Shown: positions 1 through 6,527, counted from the first letter of the stretch. The stretch is 8,084 nt of DNA from Zoogloea sp. (GCA_016790385.1 JAEUNV010000482.1:1-8084); one strand, 5' to 3'. Numbers and translations are program-made. Notes: generated by a model from the letters alone, not told the origin.

Positions 1-244
1 GAACTTCGACGGCGACAAGCCGGCCACCATCGAAGGCAACCTGACCGTCAAGGGCGTCACCAAGCCCGTCACCCTGACCGTCACCTCCTTCCACTGCATG
101 CCCCACCCCATGCTCAAGAAGGACGCCTGTGGCGCCAACGCCACCGCCACCATCAAGCGCAGCGAATTCAACGCCGGCAAGTACGCCCCCTACGTGGGCG
201 ACGACGTCAAGCTGACCATCGCCGTGGAAGCCTACAAGCCGTAA
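1..244 (+). CDS. YceI-family periplasmic protein (3' end only)
   Basis: Only the last 80 codons and the TAA stop are in the window; the reading frame begins at base 2. The segment reads as the C-terminal half of a YceI beta-barrel (lipocalin-like) domain: an EGNLTVKGVTKPVTL strand-turn motif, then the family-typical ending with SEFNAGKYAPYVGDDVKLTI and a final EAYKP. YceI proteins are usually secreted and bind isoprenoid-type lipids such as polyprenyl or ubiquinone-like chains; the physiological role is generally unclear. Two cysteines (segment residues 32 and 43) flank a CMPHP stretch and could form a disulfide in the periplasm, which is inference. The signal peptide and N-terminal half lie outside the window, so full length cannot be judged. 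The gene is convergent with the PEP-CTERM gene that ends at 352. Confidence 0.88.
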   Translation, partial: NFDGDKPATIEGNLTVKGVTKPVTLTVTSFHCMPHPMLKKDACGANATATIKRSEFNAGKYAPYVGDDVKLTIAVEAYKP

Positions 245-258
245 GGCAGGCCTTCAGC

Positions 259-284
259 GCCCCCGCGCACCACTTGCGGGGGGC
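259..284 (+). terminator. possible weak terminator hairpin after the yceI-like gene
   Basis: CCCCCGC (260-266) pairs with GCGGGGG (276-282) across a 9-base loop, 15 bases after the YceI stop codon. No T-run follows on either strand, so this is not a classical intrinsic terminator. It may act as a 3' end-protecting hairpin or as part of a factor-dependent terminator between the two convergent genes. Confidence 0.35.
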
Positions 285-351
285 TAGCTGATGCTGTCCG
301 GTGCCGCACACCGAAACGCTGCGACACCTGCCGGACGAGGCGCTCCCTGGC

Positions 352-864
352 TTACAGCTTGCGGCCGCTCGTGCCGCGACGCACGCCCGCCGCAGCCAAG
401 CCTGTCAGCAGCAGCGCCAGGGAAGTCGGCTCGGGGATATGCGAGCCCCGGTCAAGTGACCACGTGCCTTGTTGAACGGCACCTGCAGAGTCAATCAAAA
501 ACGATTGGTTGGAGTCATCGAGAGAGAAAAACCAGCCGTTTTCCGAAAAAACAAAGTCAACGTGCGGCCCATCGCCCTGGTCACTGTAGAAATAGGGTTG
601 AAAAAGGACGCCGTTGAACACTACGTTCGACCAACCCAGAGCTGAAGACGTGAGCACGAAGTCACCGTTGACGTGAGTATCGTTCGGGTCGGAGATGCCG
701 TCATAAAAGCCCTGAACCGGGGTGTCGTCAAAAGCCACCGATCCGGTGATGGTAGTCGCCCCAAAGGACACATTGATGCCCCAAGTCATCTGCGCCGCCT
801 CAACCGGAGTGCCAAGGGCAAATGCAAGACCGGTGGCAGTCAGTAGTTTGATAATCGCTTTCAT
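352..864 (-). CDS. small secreted PEP-CTERM sorting-domain protein, unknown function
   Basis: The protein has 170 residues. Residues 1-24 are a signal peptide (basic MKAIIK, hydrophobic core, likely cleavage after VEAA). A low-complexity beta-rich body of about 115 residues follows, rich in Gly, Asp, Ser and aromatic residues (for example a WFFSLDDSNQSF stretch). The C-terminus has the PEP-CTERM layout: IPEP at 143-146, a hydrophobic helix at about 148-160, then RR at 162-163 and a short basic tail. In this class, exosortase recognises the motif and delivers the protein to the outer surface or matrix; no exosortase gene is in the window. The ATG at 862-864 was chosen because GGGAG lies 5 bases upstream and the signal peptide begins there. 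The open frame extends to 1116, but that N-terminal part looks non-coding. The body has no recognisable enzyme motif. GC content is visibly lower than in flanking genes, which could mean relaxed selection or acquisition. Confidence 0.88.
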   Translation of the reverse strand: MKAIIKLLTATGLAFALGTPVEAAQMTWGINVSFGATTITGSVAFDDTPVQGFYDGISDPNDTHVNGDFVLTSSALGWSNVVFNGVLFQPYFYSDQGDGPHVDFVFSENGWFFSLDDSNQSFLIDSAGAVQQGTWSLDRGSHIPEPTSLALLLTGLAAAGVRRGTSGRKL

Positions 865-869
865 GAATT

Positions 870-874
870 CTCCC
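870..874 (-). promoter_or_regulatory. ribosome binding site deciding the PEP-CTERM start
   Basis: On the minus strand GGGAG sits 5 bases before the ATG at 862-864. It supports this start over the in-frame ATG at 874-876, which overlaps the site itself, and over the far upstream start of the open frame. Confidence 0.6.
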
Positions 875-952
875 ATTCCGATTGAAGCCGCATTGCAGCG
901 GACAGGCACGAAGTCCGCTGACTCATTTGCAGCAAACCGTGCCAGCCACTCC

Positions 953-968
953 AGCAAAATTCGTTCCT
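953..968 (-). promoter_or_regulatory. sigma-54 (-24/-12) promoter candidate for the PEP-CTERM gene
   Basis: The minus strand reads AGGAACGAATTTTGCT. Against the sigma-54 consensus TGGCACGRNNNTTGCW, both invariant dinucleotides are present with the required 10-base separation (GG at 967-966, GC at 955-954) and only two defined positions differ (A for T at position 1, A for C at position 4). The predicted transcript would start near 943, giving a leader of about 79 bases to the ATG at 864. PEP-CTERM genes in floc-forming beta-proteobacteria are known to be under RpoN with the PrsK/PrsR two-component system, which makes the location credible. Not tested by any scan. Confidence 0.6.
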
Positions 969-1031
969 CGATTTGAAAAACCCATGGAATCAAGCAGCTG
1001 ACACGGCCGGCCGGACGCCCCTGAAAGATTC

Positions 1032-1048
1032 TGTAAAACCATTCGACA
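1032..1048 (-). promoter_or_regulatory. dyad that could be an enhancer-binding-protein site
   Basis: On the minus strand the pattern is TGT-N2-AA-N3-TT-N2-ACA, an imperfect 17-base dyad centred at about 1040. It lies about 97 bases upstream of the predicted sigma-54 transcription start, where NtrC/PrsR-type activators usually bind. The role as an upstream activating sequence is inferred from symmetry and position only. Confidence 0.35.
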
Positions 1049-1171
1049 TGATTCGGTGAGCGCCGGCAACGGCGCCAAGGATCGGCGCAGCAGCGCCCAA
1101 ATCCGCGAAAACGCATCTCCGTTGCGTAATTTTTTGAGCTACGCGGTCATCTTTCATTGGACCTCGGGCGT

Positions 1172-1184
1172 TGTGCACTGCACA
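1172..1184. promoter_or_regulatory. 13-base palindrome, operator-like
   Basis: TGTGCA and TGCACA flank a single C, forming a perfect interrupted palindrome in the divergent intergenic region, 70 bases before the acyltransferase start chosen here. Such compact dyads are typical of homodimeric repressor sites, but no regulator can be named from it. Confidence 0.3.
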
Positions 1185-1191
1185 CTGCCAC

Positions 1192-1228
1192 CGTCGGGGC
1201 AGACCCAGAATCTGCCCCGACGCATTTT
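1192..1228 (+). terminator. perfect 12-bp hairpin with T-run (terminator, attenuator or REP-like element)
   Basis: CGTCGGGGCAGA (1192-1203) pairs perfectly with TCTGCCCCGACG (1211-1222) around a 7-base loop, and TTTT follows at 1225-1228. By structure this is an intrinsic-terminator-like hairpin on the plus strand. No plus-strand gene precedes it, so it would sit in the 5' leader of the acyltransferase gene and could attenuate it. Alternatively it is a dispersed REP-like palindrome; GGGGCAGA-type palindromes recur in some proteobacterial genomes. Confidence 0.5.
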
Positions 1229-1253
1229 GATGCCCGGTTTCACCTTGCCGTCC

Positions 1254-2372
1254 ATGCCCAAACAAACAACAAGAATGCCCGCCATCGATGCGCTGAAGGC
1301 CTTTGCCTGCCTCGCCATCGTCATGCATCACCTGGCCTTCTATGGCCCCATGAGCGATGCCGCCCGCCCTTTGATGCCAACACTGGTGCAATGGCTTGAT
1401 GAGTACGCCCGCATGGCGGTACAGATCTTCCTGGTCGTTTCCGGCTTCCTGTTCGCCGCCAAGTTCGCCCCGTCAGGCCTGACGGCAAAGCTGTCACCGC
1501 TACCCGTGCTGCTCCAGCGCTACACCCGCCTGGTGGTGCCCTACTCGGCCGCCCTGCTGCTGGCGGTGGCCTGTTCTGCGGTGGCCGGCGTATGGATGGA
1601 GCACAACTCCATCTCGGCAGCCCCCGATCTGGCGCAGCTGCTGGCCCACGTGCTGCTGCTCCACGATCTGCTGAACCAGGAGGCCCTGTCCGCCGGGGTC
1701 TGGTATGTGGCCATCGATTTCCAGCTCTTCGCCCTGGCCATTCTGCTGTTGTGGTTGCCCTCGCGTCTTGCCGAACGGCGTCCGGAGCTGGCCTTGGTGG
1801 CCCCGCTGCTGGTCGTGCTGCTGACCCTGGCGTCCCTGTTCGGTTTCAACCGGGATGCCTTCTGGGACGAGACGGCCCTGTACTTCTTCGGTTCCTTCGG
1901 CCTTGGCATCCTGGCCTGGTGGGCGGGCAGCCAGCCCCGCGCTGAACGCTGGCTGGCCCTGCTCACCGCCGTCGCCGTGGCCGCACTGGTGGTGGATTTT
2001 CGCGCCCGCATCGCTGTCGCCACAGGCGTCATGCTGTTCCTCGGCCTGGCCCGCCAGCATGGCTTTCTCAACACCCTGCCGGTCCCTGCGGCGGTGGCGC
2101 ACCTGAGCCGGATCTCCTACTCGGTGTTCCTGGTGCACTTCCCCCTCTGCCTGTTGGTTAACATGCTGGTCAGCGTGGCCTTCCCCACCAACCCGGTGAT
2201 CAACGCCATGGGGATGGTGCTGGCGGTGGTGGTGAGCGTTATCGGCGGGCACCAGTTCCACTACCGGGTGGAGAGCTATCCCTTCCGCACCCGCACCCGG
2301 CTGCTGTTTCCGGCCGGCGTGGTGGCAGGGGGCTGGCTGACGGCACTGGCGGCGGCCAATTTGGCTGGCTAA
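1254..2372 (+). CDS. acyltransferase family 3 (OafA/YrhL-like) integral membrane protein
   Basis: The protein has 372 residues and about ten or eleven predicted membrane helices (roughly 12-30, 53-70, 95-115, 150-169, 178-197, 205-224, 233-267, 284-305, 316-334, 352-370). Family landmarks occur in order: an N-terminal IDALKAFACLAIVMHH block (residues 11-26) with the catalytic-type His pair at 25-26, VQIFLVVSGFLFA (56-68), an Arg-containing RYTRLVVP loop (89-96), a WYVAIDFQLF segment (150-159), and YSVFLVHFPL near the end (289-298). Such enzymes move acetyl or other acyl groups across or at the inner membrane onto O-antigen, exopolysaccharide, peptidoglycan or similar acceptors; the substrate cannot be read from the sequence. 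The start is uncertain. ATG at 1254 gives the usual short N-terminus; 1230 and 1275 are in-frame alternatives, none has a convincing Shine-Dalgarno site, and the frame stays open back to 1056. There is no glycosyltransferase neighbour in the window, so it appears monocistronic, divergent from the PEP-CTERM gene. Confidence 0.85.
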   Translation: MPKQTTRMPAIDALKAFACLAIVMHHLAFYGPMSDAARPLMPTLVQWLDEYARMAVQIFLVVSGFLFAAKFAPSGLTAKLSPLPVLLQRYTRLVVPYSAALLLAVACSAVAGVWMEHNSISAAPDLAQLLAHVLLLHDLLNQEALSAGVWYVAIDFQLFALAILLLWLPSRLAERRPELALVAPLLVVLLTLASLFGFNRDAFWDETALYFFGSFGLGILAWWAGSQPRAERWLALLTAVAVAALVVDFRARIAVATGVMLFLGLARQHGFLNTLPVPAAVAHLSRISYSVFLVHFPLCLLVNMLVSVAFPTNPVINAMGMVLAVVVSVIGGHQFHYRVESYPFRTRTRLLFPAGVVAGGWLTALAAANLAG

Positions 2373-2392
2373 GCGGGCTTCAAAGGGACACT

Positions 2393-2432
2393 AAGGGCGG
2401 CTGCGGCCGGGCGGCTGCGGCCGCCCTTTTTT
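2393..2432 (+). terminator. rho-independent terminator of the acyltransferase gene
   Basis: AAGGGCGGC (2393-2401) pairs with GCCGCCCTT (2420-2428). The stem can continue inward with G-C and G-U pairs to a tiny loop near 2410, and TTTTTT (2427-2432) follows. It lies 20 bases after the stop at 2370-2372. The hairpin consists largely of two adjacent copies of the 14-mer GGGCGGCTGCGGCC. It has no comparable T-run on the minus strand, so it would terminate the HD-GYP transcript poorly. Confidence 0.85.
2395..2422. repeat. tandem 14-base duplication inside the terminator
   Basis: GGGCGGCTGCGGCC occurs twice without gap or mismatch (2395-2408 and 2409-2422). Because the unit is partly self-complementary, the duplication itself forms most of the stem of the terminator hairpin. 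Confidence 0.85.
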
Positions 2433-2499
2433 ATGTTTGTCGCTCGGGTCGTGGATAAGACCGCGGTGTCGAATTCGCTCGACCCCGTGGGTGAGCAAG

Positions 2500-5427
2500 T
2501 CAGCTATCCGCCCCTGCCGGCACCAGCATGGCCGCCACGTCCACCTCATCCACGCAGGCCCGGGCCATGAAGCGGTCGGCATAGCGGCGATACACGCCAG
2601 ACCGCAGGAACAGGGCGAAAAGGTCGGGGTCGATGTGCCCGGCGTCGCGCATGCGGGCCATGATGCCGACGGCTTCAGAGAGGCGCTTGCCCTTCTTGTA
2701 AGGGCGGTCAACGGCGGTGAGGGCTTCGAAGATGTCGGCGATGGCCATCATGCGGGCCATCGGGCTCATCTGCTCGCGGGTCAGGCCACGGGGGTAGCCG
2801 CTGCCGTCCATCTTCTCGTGGTGCCCGCCGGCGATCTCGGGTACGGCCCGGAGATGGCGCGGGAAAGGCAGCTCGGAAAGCATGCGGATGGTCTGCACAA
2901 TGTGCTCGTTGATCTTGAAGCGGTCCTCCTCGGTGAGGGTGCCCCGGTCGATGCACAGGTTGGTCAGCTCCCCCCGGTTGTAGAGCAGCTCCGGCACCTT
3001 GAGGCGGAAGCCCCAGGGGTTGTCGGCGGGAATGGCGTCCTCAAGGCTGCGGGGAATGCGATGTTCGGCCTTGTCGCCGATCAGCGCCTCACACACCGGC
3101 AGGGCCGGGCCGGGGCCCATGCGGCGCAGGGCGTCGTCGGAAACGCCGAGACGATCATCCAGGGTACGCAGCCAGGTGCGCGTGGCGATGTGCCGCAGGC
3201 GGGCCACATCGGCCGGGTCCATGGCTTCGACACCGGCGTTGCAGCTGGCCACAAAGGCAAACTCCCCGTCGAGGGCGGTGAGGTTCGCCGCCAGCGTGGC
3301 CTGCTCGGAACCTGGGTCCGCCCCTTGGGCCACCGCCCGCCAACAGGCAATTTCCGCGTCGCGCTTGAGCACTTCAAAGCGCATGCGGATCTCGTGGATG
3401 CGGTCGTGGATGGCTTCCAGCTTGGTGGCCTTGTCCACCACATATTCCGGGGTGGTGACCTTGCCGCAGTCGTGCAGCCACGCGGCAATGTGCACGGCCT
3501 CCCAATCTTCTTCATCCAGGCTGAAGTTACGGTATGGCCCGTCGGTGGCGTCGCAGGCGGCGCGGGCGAGCATCTTGGTGAGCTCCGGCACACGGGCGCA
3601 GTGGCCGCCGGTGTAGGGGCTCTTGGCGTCGATGGCGCCGGCGATGAGCTGGATGAAGGCCTCGAAAAGCTGCTTCTGGGCGCGGATGAGAGAACGGGTC
3701 TCCAAGGATACGGCTGCCGAACCCGACAGGGCTTCGACAAAATGCACCAGATCCCGGTCGGGAGCCTCATCAAACCACAGCACCAGCAAGCCCACCCGGT
3801 CGTGCTTGCGGTCCAGCAGGGGCACGGCCAGATAGGCCATGCTGTCCGCGCCGAGGGCGGAAAACAGCCCGGTGCCACCGATATCGCCCACCGAGCGGCC
3901 CACGCCGGAGCGTGCATCCTCCGGCACCAGACTGGCCATGGCCGCCCCCGGAGGCGCATCGGCGAGGGGAAGGCTGCTCCCCGAGGCATCCCTCACGCTG
4001 GCGGCATCCAGGCCCTCGCCGTCGTCCCGGGCCAGGTAAAGCACACCGGCCCGGGCACCCACCACCCCCACCGTCTCGTCCACCAGCCGCGGCAGCAGCC
4101 GCTCGAAATCGGGCTCCCTGGCCATCACTGAGGCAATGTCGAGAAAACGCCGCACCGCGCCTTTCATTGAGGCCTGATCACGGGCCAGATCGTCCACCTC
4201 CCGCACCACCGATCGCGTTGCGGCCTCGCCGGCAAAGTCGAAGCGCCGGATCGCCGCCGCTTCGCGAGCCAGCTCGCGGATGGGTCGCGACACGAGCCGG
4301 GCCGCGCCGTAGGTGATGGGCAAGGCGAGCAGGATCACCAGAATGGTCACAAGAATGGCGTTATCACGGATGCTGCGGGCGTCGGTGAGCAGTTCGTCAT
4401 CGGGAATCGCCACCCCCAGGTAGAGAGCCTGCCCGCCCCGCGCCGGCAGGCTGGCCACCGCGCCGTGCCAGCTGCGCCCCGCAGCATCGAAGGCCGACAG
4501 CGCCTGCCCCGCACCGACGCCGGAGCGGGGCGCCTGACGAGCCAGGGCCGCCACGCCCCCCAGGGGCAGCCCGGCCAGGCGGGGCCGCTCGATGTCACCA
4601 CCGGCCCCCGCGGCGGGCAACCAGTCGGGCGCGGAGCAGGCCACCACCCGCTGGGCTGAATCAAAGAGCACCAGCTGAGAGCCCGGCGTGATGCGCTGGC
4701 GACGCAGGGTTTCGTCCAGGGTGGCAAGGCGGATGTCGGCTCCCACCACGGCCCGGCCGCTCGCCACCCGGCGCGCCACAGTCACCCCCAGGCGGCGGGT
4801 CGAAGCAAACAGGTAGGGCTCGGTCTGCACGGGCTCGATGCTCCCCTGGGCCTGGACGTACCAGCCGCGCCTGCGCGGGTCGTAGTGGCTCGGGTAATCG
4901 GGCCGTGGCTCGGTGCGCAGTTCATGGAGATCGGCATCCAGGTAGATGAACTGCCCCTGCTGGCCGGCAATGCTCTGGATCAGATAGGCCGCAGCGGCCG
5001 GGGCCCCCATCAGATGGCGGTCGGCCTCGTCGGCGAGGCGCATCAGCAGGAAGAAATCCCCCGAGGCGTAGCCGACGTAATAGGCCGATACCGACGGCGT
5101 GGCCAGCAGCGCCTCCCGCAGCACCCCCAGGCCGGCCCGCCGCTCGGCGAGTGTCCGGGCTTCGCTGATGGCATTGAGAGAGAGCAGGCGCACACTGGCT
5201 TCCACCGGGCTCAGCAGGTTTTCCGTTTCGGCCACGGTCTGGCGAGAGATGCGAGTCAGCAGGTCGGCGGCGGCCCGTTCAAGCATGTCGGCACTGCGGA
5301 AATACGACAGGGCCGACATGCCGCCCCCGGCCAGCGCGACCAGCACAAAGAACAGGGTCGAGATGTGGATGTGGAGTGGAAAGCGGAAGAAACGTGATGA
5401 CCGGCGGTCAGGGATGTCGGCGGCCAC
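2500..5427 (-). CDS. membrane sensor HD-GYP phosphodiesterase (dCache-HAMP-GAF-HD-GYP)
   Basis: The protein has 975 residues. Order: short cytoplasmic N-terminus; membrane helix at about 21-42; periplasmic double-Cache sensor at about 45-350, with YDPRRRGWY at 182-190; membrane helix at about 356-377; HAMP linker at about 375-430; GAF domain at about 430-580; and a C-terminal HD-GYP domain at about 590-950. Metal and catalytic positions of HD-GYP enzymes are all present: H609, H652-D653 with K656 (HDCGK), H842, H869-H870-E871, the GYP loop DGSGYP (874-879) and D898. It should therefore hydrolyse cyclic di-GMP at the inner membrane in response to a periplasmic ligand. HD to the next His spans about 190 residues instead of about 40, so roughly 150 residues are inserted in the core (about 672-822). 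From memory, a proteobacterial HD-GYP subfamily shares this insert. It starts with GTG at 5425-5427 and lies 18 bases behind the AraC gene, suggesting co-transcription. The activity is predicted, not shown. Confidence 0.92.
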   Translation of the reverse strand: MAADIPDRRSSRFFRFPLHIHISTLFFVLVALAGGGMSALSYFRSADMLERAAADLLTRISRQTVAETENLLSPVEASVRLLSLNAISEARTLAERRAGLGVLREALLATPSVSAYYVGYASGDFFLLMRLADEADRHLMGAPAAAAYLIQSIAGQQGQFIYLDADLHELRTEPRPDYPSHYDPRRRGWYVQAQGSIEPVQTEPYLFASTRRLGVTVARRVASGRAVVGADIRLATLDETLRRQRITPGSQLVLFDSAQRVVACSAPDWLPAAGAGGDIERPRLAGLPLGGVAALARQAPRSGVGAGQALSAFDAAGRSWHGAVASLPARGGQALYLGVAIPDDELLTDARSIRDNAILVTILVILLALPITYGAARLVSRPIRELAREAAAIRRFDFAGEAATRSVVREVDDLARDQASMKGAVRRFLDIASVMAREPDFERLLPRLVDETVGVVGARAGVLYLARDDGEGLDAASVRDASGSSLPLADAPPGAAMASLVPEDARSGVGRSVGDIGGTGLFSALGADSMAYLAVPLLDRKHDRVGLLVLWFDEAPDRDLVHFVEALSGSAAVSLETRSLIRAQKQLFEAFIQLIAGAIDAKSPYTGGHCARVPELTKMLARAACDATDGPYRNFSLDEEDWEAVHIAAWLHDCGKVTTPEYVVDKATKLEAIHDRIHEIRMRFEVLKRDAEIACWRAVAQGADPGSEQATLAANLTALDGEFAFVASCNAGVEAMDPADVARLRHIATRTWLRTLDDRLGVSDDALRRMGPGPALPVCEALIGDKAEHRIPRSLEDAIPADNPWGFRLKVPELLYNRGELTNLCIDRGTLTEEDRFKINEHIVQTIRMLSELPFPRHLRAVPEIAGGHHEKMDGSGYPRGLTREQMSPMARMMAIADIFEALTAVDRPYKKGKRLSEAVGIMARMRDAGHIDPDLFALFLRSGVYRRYADRFMARACVDEVDVAAMLVPAGADS

Positions 5428-5433
5428 GTGCTG

Positions 5434-5439
5434 TCCTCT
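5434..5439 (-). promoter_or_regulatory. ribosome binding site for the GTG start of the HD-GYP gene
   Basis: AGAGGA on the minus strand lies 6 bases before the GTG at 5425-5427, inside the 18-base gap behind the AraC-family stop codon. It decides the non-ATG start. Confidence 0.7.
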
Positions 5440-5445
5440 TGCGTG

Positions 5446-6468
5446 CTATTGGCCGGCCAGAGCGCGCCGGTATTCCCCCGGCCGGGCGCCGGTCCACTTC
5501 TTGAACGCCCGATGGAAGGCGCTGGCCTCGGCAAAACCAAGATCGAGGGCAATATCGAGCACCGACTTGTCGGAATGGCTGAGCTGGCTGATGGCCAGGT
5601 CTCGGCGCAGGTCGTCCTTGATGGACTGGTAGGACTGCCCTTCATCGAGCAGATGGCGGCGCAGGGTGGAGGCCGAAAAATGCAGTTGTTGCGCCAGGGT
5701 CTCGAAGTCGGGCCAGGTATCCGGCGGGATGTGCCGCAACTGGCGCCGGATCCGCGCCACGAGGCCGTCGCTGTTGCGGTACTTGACCAGAAAGTTGGCT
5801 GGCGCGCTACGCAGGAAGACTTTCATGGTGCGTTCGTTCTGCACATTGGGCATGTCGAGGAATTCGGCCGGGAAGGCGATTTCGGTTTCGGCCTGCCCGA
5901 AGCGCAGATCCGGCGAGAACAGCACCTGCCACTCGGGGCTGAAATCCGGCTCGGGGCAACGAAAGCTGGCATGCCCCAGGGGAATGCGCCGGCCGATCAG
6001 CCAACAGGCGAGACCATGGATCATGATCAGGAACGTGCCGTAGGAAAAAGCCCGGCGAGGGTCGCCCTGCCGCTCGGCCAGCACCACCCGGGCGGTGTCA
6101 CCCTCACGCACCAGCACCCCCTCGAAATCGTCCAGCACCAGGCGGAAGAAACGCAGCGCACGACGCAGCGCCCGCTCAAGGGACACGCAGTGGATCACGC
6201 TGTGGCAAAGCAGAGTGAAGCTGCCCGCCTTCATGCGGTGGCTGTCCATGCCAAAAAACTCGTCGTCCATGGCCTGGGCCACCCGGTGCCAGAGCATGCC
6301 GAAGTGCGCCGACGAGACGCGCGCCTGGGGCGCGTTGAGAAGCTCCGGCGAAATTCCCGCGTGCTGCAACAGCGCATCGGTATCGATCCCGCGCTCCCGC
6401 ACGCCAACCAGCGCCTCGCGGACGAACCGGATCGAAATGGTGCCCTTGTCGGACGCGCGCTCGCTCAT
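5446..6468 (-). CDS. AraC-family transcriptional regulator with arabinose-binding-type (PF12625-like) N-terminal domain
   Basis: The protein has 340 residues from the ATG at 6466-6468. The N-terminal part (about 12-205, starting ISIRFVREALVGVRERGID and including HRMKAGSFTLLCHSVIHC) resembles the ligand-binding domain found in OruR-like AraC regulators. The C-terminal DNA-binding domain has two helix-turn-helix units: about 253-289 (FETLAQQLHFSASTLRRHL) and about 303-335 (VLDIALDLGFAEASAFHRAF then KKWTGARPGEYR). The frame is open to 6570, but 6468 begins at the family-usual N-terminus; the Shine-Dalgarno signal is weak (AAGAA only). It is divergent from the dehydrogenase-thiolase operon and directly upstream of the HD-GYP gene, so the likely targets are the divergent promoter and its own. 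The inducer is unknown; an acyl-CoA, fatty acid or amino-acid derivative would fit the context, which is inference. Confidence 0.9.
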   Translation of the reverse strand: MSERASDKGTISIRFVREALVGVRERGIDTDALLQHAGISPELLNAPQARVSSAHFGMLWHRVAQAMDDEFFGMDSHRMKAGSFTLLCHSVIHCVSLERALRRALRFFRLVLDDFEGVLVREGDTARVVLAERQGDPRRAFSYGTFLIMIHGLACWLIGRRIPLGHASFRCPEPDFSPEWQVLFSPDLRFGQAETEIAFPAEFLDMPNVQNERTMKVFLRSAPANFLVKYRNSDGLVARIRRQLRHIPPDTWPDFETLAQQLHFSASTLRRHLLDEGQSYQSIKDDLRRDLAISQLSHSDKSVLDIALDLGFAEASAFHRAFKKWTGARPGEYRRALAGQ

Positions 6469-6527
6469 GGGGATATTCTTGGAGGAAGGAAGGGGAACAC
6501 CATGGGGCATGGGCTTTCGCATTCCTT

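Larger units (their letters stand above)
865..1253. other. divergent intergenic region between the PEP-CTERM and acyltransferase genes
   Basis: No convincing gene lies in these roughly 390 bases. The open frames crossing it are N-terminal extensions of the flanking genes without family similarity. It contains the sigma-54 promoter candidate and dyad for the leftward gene, plus a 13-base palindrome and a 12-bp hairpin on the acyltransferase side. No clear sigma-70 promoter for the acyltransferase was found: TTGAGC at 1134-1139 has no matching -10 box. Confidence 0.6.

Noticed and set aside
291..617. A 108-codon plus-strand frame opposite the PEP-CTERM gene
   Set aside because: Antisense to a gene with a clear signal peptide and sorting motif; the translation has no recognisable features.
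929..944. A second sigma-54-like string, TGGCACGGTTTGCTGC, on the minus strand
   Set aside because: It looks like the consensus, but GG and GC are separated by 8 bases rather than 10, and this spacing is strict for sigma-54; the element at 953-968 has the right spacing.
865..1116. N-terminal extension of the PEP-CTERM frame by 84 codons
   Set aside because: It would place the signal peptide internally; the ATG at 862-864 has a Shine-Dalgarno site and begins a textbook signal peptide.
990..1391. A 133-codon minus-strand frame overlapping the acyltransferase start
   Set aside because: No domain or signal features, overlaps a better-supported gene, and has no ribosome binding site that stands out.
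1500..2261. A 253-codon minus-strand frame rich in Gln, Gly and His opposite the acyltransferase gene
   Set aside because: The Gln/His-rich composition is the mirror of Leu/Val-rich membrane helices on the other strand, so it is a shadow frame.
2437..4131. A 564-codon open frame on the plus strand opposite the HD-GYP gene
   Set aside because: It is antisense to a clearly coding gene, has no recognisable domain, and its composition (many Gly, His, Ala, Val) is what GC-rich antisense frames produce.
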